Position numbers and translations under genes: made by a program
Shown: positions 1-5,802 of the stretch, one piece after another
Layout of the letters: each line of letters opens with the position of its first letter
Numbering within the stretch: position 1 is the stretch's first letter
Notes under the pieces: generated by a model
Databases searched by the model: none
What the model saw: only the letters and a program-made list of their open reading frames with translations
What the model was told of the DNA's origin: nothing
From: Chloroflexota bacterium
GTDB lineage: Bacteria; Chloroflexota; Anaerolineae; 4572-78
Assembly: GCA_024278015.1 (NCBI GenBank)
Contig: JAJRUC010000512.1
Coordinates: 1-6,093 of the forward strand
Reading direction: 5' to 3'
Length of the DNA: 6,093 nt

Positions 1-24
1 CCATTGGCGGAAAAGATGGATATA

Positions 25-126
25 TGACTTTACTGAAAAAACCGCAGAGGGCGCGGAGATCGCAGAGAATTACCAGAGAAAAATCCTGTCAATCTGCGCA
101 ATCCGCGGCTTTTTTCGGAAGACTCA
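25..126 (+). repeat. Dispersed ~102-bp repeat, copy 1 (lacks terminal inverted repeats)
   Basis: This segment matches 1197-1299 over its full length with only about ten differences and one 1-base indel. Both copies begin TGACTTTACTGAAAAAACCG, carry the core GCGGAGATCGCAGAGA, then ATCCGCGGCTTT, and end TTCGGAAGACTCAT. Sequence on both sides of this copy diverges from copy 2, and the GCAGATT-rich ends of copy 2 are absent, so this looks like a truncated or core-only member. It lies in the same orientation as copy 2, and the two bracket the membrane-protein gene. Repeats of this style are known in several bacterial phyla; I infer a non-autonomous (MITE-like) element. Confidence 0.85.
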
Positions 127-140
127 TATATAGATATCTG

Positions 141-257
141 ATTGGCTGGCAAAACTTGTCTCACCGCAGAGAGCGCGGAGATCGCCGGGAAAAATGAAGG
201 GAAAACCGCCGTATTCTCGGCGCTCTCCGCAGTGAAAAACGAAATTTGCCAGTCAAT
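141..257. repeat. Imperfect fold-back (MITE-like) element
   Basis: Outer arms ATTGGCTGGCAAA (141-153) and TTTGCCAGTCAAT (245-257) are inverted copies with one mismatch. Inside them CACCGCAGAGAGCGC (162-176) pairs with GCGCTCTCCGCAGTG (220-234), again with few mismatches. Both arm pairs are nearly concentric, so the whole 117 bp can fold into one long interrupted stem. The left inner arm, continuing GGAGATCGCC, resembles the core of the ~102-bp repeat next to it, suggesting a related family. There is no T-run after the stem, so an intrinsic terminator is unlikely. Confidence 0.65.
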
Positions 258-344
258 GATCCCCTAAAGCAGAAATGACAAAGCCGCAGATTTGCTTTGC
301 AATCCGGCCGCTTTGCATTGTTGGCCCCTTTTGGACAGGAAACT

Positions 345-1154
345 ATGAAAAATAAAAATATTGTAATCATATTGGCTGCACTTTTTGTTTCAGTTTGTAT
401 TTTGCCCATCGTTGTTTTGGCTGTGGCGCTGATTATTTCTACGCTGCCGCCGGGCGGTTTGCAGGATGTGGGCAGCGTGTTGTTTTTTGCGCTTATTTGC
501 CTGGGGCCGGTGGCGCTGGTTTTTGGCGGGTTTGGCTGGAAGATTTATCATAACGTCAAATCGAGCAAGGCGGCCGTGCGGCTGGGCGAATCGTTGGGGC
601 TGGAAAAGCTCAATCAGGCACGTAGTCCGGTAAATGTTTGGTATGGCGGGGTGTTTGACGGCCGTCGCTTTGCCGTGAAGCCGGTGGGGATTAAAAGCCA
701 TTTTTATGATGGCGGCGGCCGGCGTCGCCCCGACGCGAGCTATTATTTGCGCATTGTGCTGGAAGTGAAGGTGGATGAGCCATTGGACGTGGTGGTTTAC
801 CGACGGCCGCAGGAGAGGTGCGGGGCGGCTACGTTTGAGGAGGCGTTCCCCACGGTCAAGAATGCTTCCCGCCTGACAGGTTCGGCGCAGGCGGCGCTGC
901 TGGCGTTTGCCCAAATGGGGTATGAGACGGGGCTGCAAGGCACGACGTACCGATATGACAAGGGGGCGCGTAATTTGACGCTGCGCGACCGGGCAGGGAT
1001 GCCGGAGGCGCAGTTGGCCCGCGATGTTTTGCCGGACGCGCCGGTGATTTTGGTGCATGATCATCCGAAGCCCAATTTGCCGGCTGAGGCGTTGAATGAA
1101 TTGTTGGGGGAGATGACGGCCGTGGTTCAGGCGGTGGAGTTTTCTTTCCGGTAA
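345..1154 (+). CDS. Hypothetical membrane protein with two N-terminal transmembrane helices
   Basis: 269 residues; I do not recognise the family. The N-terminus has a hydrophobic segment at about residues 6-32 and a second at about 42-63, separated by a short loop rich in Pro and Gly (STLPPGGLQDVG). The remaining ~200 residues are soluble, starting basic (KIYHNVKSSKAAVR), which by the positive-inside rule suggests a cytoplasmic C-terminal domain. This domain has a Gly/Arg-rich turn (FYDGGGRRRPD), several beta-like stretches (YYLRIVLEVKV) and an acidic-amphipathic C-terminus. ATG at 345 is chosen because AGGAA (337-341) lies just upstream and translation begins with a Lys/Asn-rich n-region; the frame is also open from an ATG at 297, but that would add residues before the helix with no ribosome site. 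The lipoprotein gene starts 192 nt downstream with a repeat element between them, so co-transcription is uncertain. Codon use is G/T-ending, as in the next gene. Confidence 0.8.
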   Translation: MKNKNIVIILAALFVSVCILPIVVLAVALIISTLPPGGLQDVGSVLFFALICLGPVALVFGGFGWKIYHNVKSSKAAVRLGESLGLEKLNQARSPVNVWYGGVFDGRRFAVKPVGIKSHFYDGGGRRRPDASYYLRIVLEVKVDEPLDVVVYRRPQERCGAATFEEAFPTVKNASRLTGSAQAALLAFAQMGYETGLQGTTYRYDKGARNLTLRDRAGMPEAQLARDVLPDAPVILVHDHPKPNLPAEALNELLGEMTAVVQAVEFSFR

Positions 1155-1161
1155 TGTGAAG

Positions 1162-1323
1162 CCGCGGATTTCGCAGATTAATGCAGATTTAATCTGTGAC
1201 TTTACTGAAAAAACCGCAGAGGGTGCGGAGATCGCAGAGATTTACCTGAGAAAAATCTTATCAATCCGCGTAATCCGCGGCTTTCTTCGGAAGACTCATC
1301 TGCGCAATCTGCGTAATCTGCGG
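1162..1323 (+). repeat. Dispersed repeat copy 2 with terminal inverted repeats (MITE-like)
   Basis: Left end CCGCGGATTTCGCAGATT (1162-1179) and right end AATCTGCGTAATCTGCGG (1306-1323) are inverted repeats with two mismatches in 18 bp. The end sequences themselves repeat GCAGATT at a ~9-bp step. The interior (1197-1299) is the same ~102-bp unit as at 25-126. A 13-bp palindrome CAGATT-T-AATCTG sits at 1184-1196. The element starts 7 nt after the stop codon of the membrane-protein gene and stops 10 nt before the Shine-Dalgarno sequence of the lipoprotein gene, filling the intergenic space. A frame runs through it (1156-1350), but its protein is repeat-derived (Leu-Arg-Asn-Leu-Arg-type) and I do not call it a gene. 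Confidence 0.8.
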
Positions 1324-1332
1324 ACTATTTTC

Positions 1333-1338
1333 GAGGAG
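1333..1338 (+). promoter_or_regulatory. Shine-Dalgarno GAGGAG of the lipoprotein gene
   Basis: GAGGAG lies 8 nt before ATG 1347, an ideal spacing. It decides between this ATG and the out-of-frame ATG at 1342, which would be too close and leads only to a stop. Confidence 0.8.
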
Positions 1339-1346
1339 ATAATGAA

Positions 1347-1898
1347 ATGACAGAAAAAATGAGCAGGGTTGTCTGGGTAGTTTTGAGTTTGCTGTTGGCG
1401 GGCTTGCTGCTGGCGGCTTGCGGCGGTGGGGAGAAGGCGGACGACGTACCCTGGACGACGTATGAGAATGGGGATATGGGTTTTTCCATTGACGTGCCGG
1501 AGGATTGGCAGGTGGAGGCGGGGGATGCCAGCGGCCTGATTGTGTCGCTGACGCATCCGACGGAGGATGTGGGGGCGATTGTGTTTGTCTTGAACCGGGC
1601 TGATTTGCCGTCGTTTGGCGCGGAGAATGCCCAGGATTTGCTGGGGTTGTTTGTAGCCCAGGCGCTGTCGGATGAGGCCAGCGTGACGATTGTGCAGGCG
1701 GTGCAGCCGGCAACGATTAACGGGCAGGCGGGGGCTACGACCGTCTTGCAGGGTGAGTTGGGCGGGCAGACAGGCTTGATTTCGTTTACGGCCGTGGCCG
1801 GGGAGAACAAAGTGGTCATCCTGTCTACCGGCGACGGTACAGAGGGGGAGTTTGAAGCGTTGTTGGGCCGGCTGCGGGACAGTATCTCGGTGGATTAG
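1347..1898 (+). CDS. Predicted lipoprotein with a PsbP/DcrB-like domain
   Basis: 183 residues. The N-terminus is a type II signal peptide: a short basic n-region (MTEKMSR), a hydrophobic core (residues 8-21) and lipobox Leu22-Ala23-Ala24-Cys25, so the mature protein should begin at Cys25, be lipidated and sit on the outer face of the membrane. A Gly-rich linker (CGGGEKADD) follows. From about residue 38 the pattern YENGDMGFSIDVPEDWQVE is typical of the Mog1p/PsbP/DcrB-like fold: an aromatic-rich strand, then 'P-x-x-W'. The C-terminal half (about 110-180) alternates strands and ends in a helix (EGEFEALLGRLRDSI), as in that fold. Such bacterial lipoproteins are common, but their role is mostly unknown; I assign none. 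The start is fixed by GAGGAG 8 nt upstream. The next gene begins 6 nt after the stop, suggesting one transcript. Confidence 0.85.
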   Translation: MTEKMSRVVWVVLSLLLAGLLLAACGGGEKADDVPWTTYENGDMGFSIDVPEDWQVEAGDASGLIVSLTHPTEDVGAIVFVLNRADLPSFGAENAQDLLGLFVAQALSDEASVTIVQAVQPATINGQAGATTVLQGELGGQTGLISFTAVAGENKVVILSTGDGTEGEFEALLGRLRDSISVD

Positions 1899-1904
1899 CC
1901 GGTC

Positions 1905-2113
1905 ATGAAGCAGCCCATTGTTGGTTATCATTTGGATGAGGAAGGCGTATGGGTGGCGGAACTGGCCTGCCGCCACCAACAACACATCCGCCACAACCCG
2001 CCATTCTCCCATCGGGCTTGGGTGTTGACGGCTGACGGCCGTACACCCGGTTCATGGGTTTTGCGCTGGCATGTAAGAAGTGTGCTGCGGGCGCGCCGCC
2101 GGATTGGCCGTGA
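1905..2113 (+). pseudogene. DUF3565-type small protein gene, frameshifted
   Basis: The first 46 codons read as the start of a DUF3565 protein: MKQPIVGYHLDEEGVWVAEL, then ACRHQQHIRHNPPF (Cys22, His24, His27, His30), then W39-V-L-T and DGR. The family usually has Cys-Gly-His here; this copy has Arg23. After codon 47 the frame fails, but the next frame (2048-2110) gives RFMGFALACKKCAAGAPPDWP and a TGA at 2111, supplying the expected C-terminal Cys-x-x-Cys. One extra C in the CCC run at 2046-2048 would join the halves into a 69-residue protein, the usual family size. The Cys/His pattern suggests metal (zinc) binding, but the function is unknown. ATG 1905 lies 6 nt after the lipoprotein stop, with only a weak GGTGG site. 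This may be a true frameshift, a homopolymer sequencing error, or less likely programmed slippage; the uncorrected frame runs on to 2360 with a non-protein-like tail. Confidence 0.8.
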
Positions 2114-2173
2114 TCAATCGCTGTTCCGGCGCTGGCTGAGGGGTTGTGGCCGTGATCAAGCGGTGTTCCGGCG
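2106..2173 (+). repeat. Imperfect 26-bp direct repeat, 42-bp period
   Basis: GGCCGTGATCAA-CG-TGTTCCGGCG occurs at 2106-2131 and again at 2148-2173, differing at only two positions. The first copy contains the TGA stop of the restored DUF3565 frame. The period of 42 bp keeps any frame, but I see no real protein here. Probably a local duplication in the 3' flank of the gene. Confidence 0.75.
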
Positions 2174-2386
2174 TCGGGTGACCCCCTTCTGCCCGGCAGA
2201 ACCCCCTGGTCCAGGCCCGGAGGGGCCGTTGCTGTCGTTAGCAACGCATCATCCGGCGCCGGAAGGGCGATTTTTACGGGAAAACAGGGGGAAACGGTGC
2301 TTTTTGCGTATAATTGTCTTGGTTTCAGGGGGAATTGCTGGATGGAGGGTGAGTCAATAGATTCTTTTAGGCTGTTACCCACACTT
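2114..2386. other. Non-coding convergent intergenic region
   Basis: The space between the + strand DUF3565 gene and the 3' end of hsdR. It holds the second unit of the direct repeat (2148-2173), a hairpin GTTGCT-GTCGTT-AGCAAC (2228-2245), and a perfect 12-bp palindrome TCCGGCGCCGGA (2252-2263) followed after 7 nt by TTTTT (2271-2275). The palindrome plus T-run could act as a weak terminator for the + strand transcript, but the distance is longer than in a classical intrinsic terminator. A consensus -10 box TATAAT is at 2309-2314 without a matching -35. Confidence 0.6.
2228..2275 (+). terminator. Possible weak terminator (hairpins plus T-run)
   Basis: Two small stems, GTTGCT/AGCAAC and the palindrome TCCGGCGCCGGA, precede TTTTT. 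An alternative 4-bp stem CGCC/GGCG closes one base before the T-run. The position fits the end of the lipoprotein/DUF3565 transcript. The stems are short, so this is a tentative call. Confidence 0.3.
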
Positions 2387-5300
2387 TTACGCTGCTAAAG
2401 CCAGACTGGCATACACACTACGGCCGTTCCCATAATAATTGTCGTACACATGGGTATACACTTGCTGCACCTTTTGTTCCCAGAGGTCTTGCTCGTAGGC
2501 ATCAGGCAGCTTGTCCAGCCATTCTGCAATGGTCACCTGCACGGCCGCCCGTGATTGTTGTTTCTTGCGCCAATCCAACACCAGCTTCTCTGTCTTCAAT
2601 ACTTGCAGCATTTGACGGGCCACCCCTTTCACCTGTTTAATCTCTTCCTTTGTCAGGTCAGGGCGCGGCTTGAGGAGCAAGTCATAAATGGCTAATTCTT
2701 CTTCGCTCAATTGCTCCCCGATTTTGCGTTGATCCTCTTCTTGTAATTCCTGAGCAAAGGCCAGCAGTCGCTCGAAAAACTCATCTACACCGATGCGCCC
2801 CTGATTGTACGCCTCCACCAAATCTTCAAACCTTCTGGCTAAATCTGTGCGTGATTTATTCAACCTGACCATGCGCTGTAATTGACTGTTTAACCGGCCG
2901 CGTAACTTCATCGCTTCCGTGTTCTTGCGCCCCTGCTCAAACTTCTGCCGCAGGGCTTCAAAATCAATCTGGCCCAGATTGAATGGTTCTTCCGCTGTTT
3001 CCTGAATGGCAAACCCAGCAATGGAGCGATCCAGTAAATCTTCCACCTGGGCCATGACGCCGGAAATGTCGGCCGGTTCCATATCATGGCGAATAGTATC
3101 GGCAATCACTTTGACCGCGGCGCGGGGAGCCAGGTAGGGATTCGCCCGATCATCCGGCAAGATGGCTTTGAACAACCGTTCTACCTGCCCGGCCAGATTC
3201 AGATAACCGTCGCGGGCATCATCGTTGCTGACCAGCCCCTCGACGGCATCCTCAATCAGATTAATGCGCTGGAATACGTCACTGGTGGCGGCGATCTGGT
3301 CCAGGTCGCTGTCGTGCGCTTGCAGATAGGCACGGGTTTCGTCCAGCACGTCGCTCAACTCTTGCAGCAGGGCTTCTTTTGGTTTGATGGGGGTTCCACC
3401 AGCCTCGTCGTCCTGACCGCCTGTGCCATAGATGGCCAGTGCCGCTTGCAAGTTACGGAAGACGCCGATGTAGTCTACAATCGTGCCGCTGTTTTTGCCC
3501 TTGTAGACCCGGTTGGCGCGGGCAATGGTTTGCATCAGGGTATGGTTGCGCATGGGCTTGTCCAGATAGATGGTGGAGCAGGTGGGCACATCGAAGCCGG
3601 TCATCCACATGGCGCAGACGAAAACCAGCCGTAAGGGATGGTCGGGGTCTTTGAAATATTCGTCGAGCGGTTCTTTGTTCAGCCGTTCCCGGTGCGGCCT
3701 GATGTCCAGCCCCTTTTCGGCAAATTGCCTGATTTCGTTTTGCCCTTGCGATACCACCAGCGCCATATCCGTTTCCGCCATGAATTGGATTTCATCCTTT
3801 AACTGGAGAATCCTTGCCTCATCTCGTAGCCGGGGTATCCCTACCCCGCTTTCCCCGCCGGAATGCGAGGTAAGGATACCTCGGCTACCGTTTTCGCCGC
3901 CGGTTTGCAATTCTTCCAACTCGGCGCGGAGGGCGGCCAGGCGGCGATCCCAATGGGCGCGGACTTTGGCGTACATAAGCCCGGCGGTCACTTTGTCAAT
4001 GCTGACGACCATACCTTTGCCCCGGTAGCCGCGATTGGCAAAATGGTTCACAATGTCGGCGGCCACTTTCTCCAGGCGATCATCACGGGTGATGATGTGG
4101 TATTCGCGGGCAAATTCCCGCTCCAGCCGGGCTTCCTGAGCGTCATCCAGTTCTGCTTCTTCCAGAATGCGCTCCAAATCCCGGTCGAAGTTTTCGTTGA
4201 TGATTTGTACTTCGGGAATGCGGTTTTCGTAATAGAGCGGCACGGTGGCTTCATCTTCGATGGACTGTTTGAAATCGTAGACGCTGACGTAATCACCGAA
4301 GACTTCGCGGGTTTTTTCTTCGCCGACCATGAGAGGCGTGCCGGTGAAGCCGATGAAGGCGGCGTTGGGCAGGGCGGTGCGCATGTTTTGCGCCAGTACG
4401 TCATACTGGCTGCGGTGGGCTTCGTCGGTAATGACGATGATGTCATCCCTGTCGGATAGTTTGGGGTAGGTTTCGCCCGGCTTGACGCCGAATTTCTGGA
4501 TGAGGGTGAAGATGTAGCGGTGGTCTTCCTGTAACAACTGCTGTAGATGACGGCCGTTTTGGGCACGCACTGTTTTCTCCGGTTCGGTAACTGCCCCAAC
4601 GGCGGCAAATGTCTTGTAAATCTGGTTGTCCAAATCAATTCGGTCAGTAATGATGACGAAGGTCCAGTTGCCGGGGACGGTGCGCAGAATTTTTTGCGAG
4701 AAAAAAGCCATCGAGTAACTCTTGCCGCTGCCCTGCGTATGCCAGAAGACGCCTAACCGCCCCTGGTTCTCTTGGATGTCTCGGACGGCTTGCAGGGCGT
4801 TGTTGACGCCGAGGTATTGGTGATTTTTGGCGACGATTTTATTCGTTTCGCCCCGCCCCCGGTTGAATAGGGTGAAGTTTTCGATGAGGTCGAGCAGGCG
4901 TTCCGGCGGGCCGGTGGCGCGGAGCAAGGTGTCCAGGCTGATGACGCCCCGTTCCCCTTCGCTGTTGATGCGCTTCCAGCGGGAGAAATGATCCCAGGAG
5001 GCGGTGAGTGAGCCGAGGCGGGCGTCTTTGCCATTGCTGAGGAGGATGAGGGCGTTGTACCAGAAAAGCTGGGCGATGGTGTCTTTGTAATCGCGCAGGT
5101 TGTCGTCGTAGGCGTGTTTGAGGTTGACGGAGGCTTTTTTCAGTTCGATGAGCAGCAAGGGTAAACCGTTGACGAAGCCGATGAGGTCGGGGCGGCGGGT
5201 GTGTTGGGGGCCGGTGATCCAGAATTGTTGGGCGAGGAAGAAGTTGTTTTGTTCCGGTTCACGCCAGTTGATGACCTTGACCAGGGCACGCTGGCGGCTG

Positions 5301-5635
5301 CCTGCGTCGTCCTGGTATTCGACGGGGACGCCTTCTTTGAGCATCTGGTAGATTTCTTCGTTGGCCCCGACCAGACTCATGGCGGAGCGGTCGCGGGCCA
5401 ATTCGGTGATGGCCTGTTCGATGGCTTCGGCGGGGAGATCGGGGTTGAGGGCGGTCATGGCGGCCCGGAGGCGGGGGCGGAGGATGACTTCGTCGCGAGT
5501 TTCCCGGCCGATGGGGTTGTCGAGGCCGGGCATCTCCATGTAGCAGTTGGCCCAATCTGACCAGCCGAGGTATACTGCCATCAAGTCAATGGTCGCCAGT
5601 TCCAGAGCATCTTCAGAGTCCGAATGTGTGTTCAT
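2387..5635 (-). CDS. hsdR: Type I restriction enzyme R subunit (HsdR)
   Basis: 1082 residues, normal for EcoR124-like HsdR. This subunit cleaves DNA and drives ATP-dependent translocation in a complex with HsdM and HsdS. N-terminal nuclease: RPD at Asp150 and ELK at Glu164/Lys166 form the PD-(D/E)xK site. Helicase motor: Walker A TQGSGKS (300-306, Lys305), DEAH (404-407), TGTP (431-434), MTGFD (to Asp682) and QTIARANR (702-709). A helical C-terminal region follows, ending with the conserved-type WLDKLPDAYEQDLWEQKVQQVY stretch. All catalytic residues I can check are present. Start: ATG 5635 gives MNTHSDSEDALELATIDL, matching the family's beginning, with a weak GGA just upstream; the frame is open to ATG 5737 but those 34 codons are repeat-derived and have no ribosome site. 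Oddity: residues 583-604 (GSRGILTSHSG...GIPRLR) are encoded by a REP-like pair inserted in frame in a helical linker, where relatives read straight from LRAELEEL to a DE-rich helix before FMAETDMALVVSQ. hsdM/hsdS are not in view; the gene ends its own transcript, facing the + strand genes. Confidence 0.95.
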   Translation of the reverse strand: MNTHSDSEDALELATIDLMAVYLGWSDWANCYMEMPGLDNPIGRETRDEVILRPRLRAAMTALNPDLPAEAIEQAITELARDRSAMSLVGANEEIYQMLKEGVPVEYQDDAGSRQRALVKVINWREPEQNNFFLAQQFWITGPQHTRRPDLIGFVNGLPLLLIELKKASVNLKHAYDDNLRDYKDTIAQLFWYNALILLSNGKDARLGSLTASWDHFSRWKRINSEGERGVISLDTLLRATGPPERLLDLIENFTLFNRGRGETNKIVAKNHQYLGVNNALQAVRDIQENQGRLGVFWHTQGSGKSYSMAFFSQKILRTVPGNWTFVIITDRIDLDNQIYKTFAAVGAVTEPEKTVRAQNGRHLQQLLQEDHRYIFTLIQKFGVKPGETYPKLSDRDDIIVITDEAHRSQYDVLAQNMRTALPNAAFIGFTGTPLMVGEEKTREVFGDYVSVYDFKQSIEDEATVPLYYENRIPEVQIINENFDRDLERILEEAELDDAQEARLEREFAREYHIITRDDRLEKVAADIVNHFANRGYRGKGMVVSIDKVTAGLMYAKVRAHWDRRLAALRAELEELQTGGENGSRGILTSHSGGESGVGIPRLRDEARILQLKDEIQFMAETDMALVVSQGQNEIRQFAEKGLDIRPHRERLNKEPLDEYFKDPDHPLRLVFVCAMWMTGFDVPTCSTIYLDKPMRNHTLMQTIARANRVYKGKNSGTIVDYIGVFRNLQAALAIYGTGGQDDEAGGTPIKPKEALLQELSDVLDETRAYLQAHDSDLDQIAATSDVFQRINLIEDAVEGLVSNDDARDGYLNLAGQVERLFKAILPDDRANPYLAPRAAVKVIADTIRHDMEPADISGVMAQVEDLLDRSIAGFAIQETAEEPFNLGQIDFEALRQKFEQGRKNTEAMKLRGRLNSQLQRMVRLNKSRTDLARRFEDLVEAYNQGRIGVDEFFERLLAFAQELQEEDQRKIGEQLSEEELAIYDLLLKPRPDLTKEEIKQVKGVARQMLQVLKTEKLVLDWRKKQQSRAAVQVTIAEWLDKLPDAYEQDLWEQKVQQVYTHVYDNYYGNGRSVYASLALAA
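3826..3888. repeat. Head-to-head REP-like pair (BIME-like) inside hsdR
   Basis: Left unit: GTAGC (3826-3830) then stem CGGGGTA (3831-3837), loop TCCC, stem TACCCCG (3842-3848). Right unit, inverted: stem CGAGGTA (3866-3872), loop AGGA, stem TACCTCG (3877-3883), then GCTAC (3884-3888). The two 23-nt units are inverted copies with three differences and a 17-nt spacer. A tetranucleotide GTAG in front of a hairpin is the hallmark of REP sequences mobilised by REP-associated tyrosine transposases (RAYT). The 63-bp length is a multiple of three and leaves the hsdR frame open. The same units recur upstream of hsdR at 5712-5825. Confidence 0.85.
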
Positions 5636-5643
5636 GCGTTCCG

Positions 5644-5709
5644 TTGCAGTCGTGGGATTCCGCCTGTGTATACCTATTGTAACCACAGTATCCCGCTCAC
5701 GCCTCTCCA
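5644..5709. repeat. Two decayed REP-like units in a 33-bp register
   Basis: Units starting TTGCAGTCGTGGGATTCCGC (5644) and TTGTAACCACAGTATCCCGC (5677) align with the intact unit TTGTAGCCGCGGTATCC at 5710; starts are exactly 33 bp apart. The stems no longer pair, so these look like old copies. Read on the - strand they encode an 11-residue repeat (RGKDTAATMER / RERDTVVTIGI / HRRNPTTATER) that is fused in frame ahead of hsdR. Confidence 0.65.
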
Positions 5710-5711
5710 TT

Positions 5712-5734
5712 GTAGCCGCGGTATCCTTACCGCG
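5712..5734 (+). repeat. REP-like unit, perfect hairpin
   Basis: GTAGC (5712-5716), stem CGCGGTA (5717-5723), loop TCCT, stem TACCGCG (5728-5734). Seven perfect base pairs. The third stem pair is C-G here, versus G-C or A-T in the other copies. It lies in the leader region of hsdR. Confidence 0.8.
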
Positions 5735-5754
5735 CATATATCGGGCGTAAGCAG

Positions 5755-5777
5755 CGGGGTAGGGATACCCCGGCTAC
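5755..5777 (-). repeat. REP-like unit, inverted orientation
   Basis: Stem CGGGGTA (5755-5761), loop GGGA, stem TACCCCG (5766-5772), then GCTAC (5773-5777). Same sequence as the left unit inside hsdR, read on the other strand. It is head-to-tail with the next unit and opposed to the unit at 5712. Confidence 0.8.
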
Positions 5778-5802
5778 GGGTGAATTGTTGGGCGGGGGGC
5801 AG

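Larger units (their letters stand above)
1..344. other. Non-coding, repeat-filled region upstream of the membrane-protein gene
   Basis: No convincing coding sequence on either strand. The stretch is taken up by a dispersed repeat copy (25-126), an imperfect fold-back element (141-257) and a short tandem duplication of 16/17 bp (294-309 and 310-326, both starting GCTTTGCA and ending GGCC). I see no clear promoter; the AT-rich run near 125-140 is the only loose candidate for a -10 region. A - strand open frame through 161-409 has a composition expected from the repeats and resembles no protein I know. Confidence 0.7.

Noticed and set aside
1156..1350. 64-codon + strand frame beginning MKPRISQINADL
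   Set aside because: It lies almost wholly in the dispersed repeat with terminal inverted repeats; the peptide simply translates the GCAGATT/CGCAATCTG units. No ribosome site precedes it.
1296..2012. Long - strand frame opposite the lipoprotein gene
   Set aside because: Its peptide has no domain-like features, while the + strand shows a lipobox, a good ribosome site and a recognisable fold pattern.
2114..2360. Continuation of the DUF3565 frame to a 151-residue protein
   Set aside because: After the frameshift the sequence is Arg/Pro-rich and made of the direct repeat; the true C-terminus is in the neighbouring frame ending at 2113.
3086..3634. 182-codon + strand frame antisense to hsdR (and others at 3570-4028, 3863-4459, 5201-5560)
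   Set aside because: All are opposite a well-supported hsdR with full motif set; they are antisense shadows of its codon bias.
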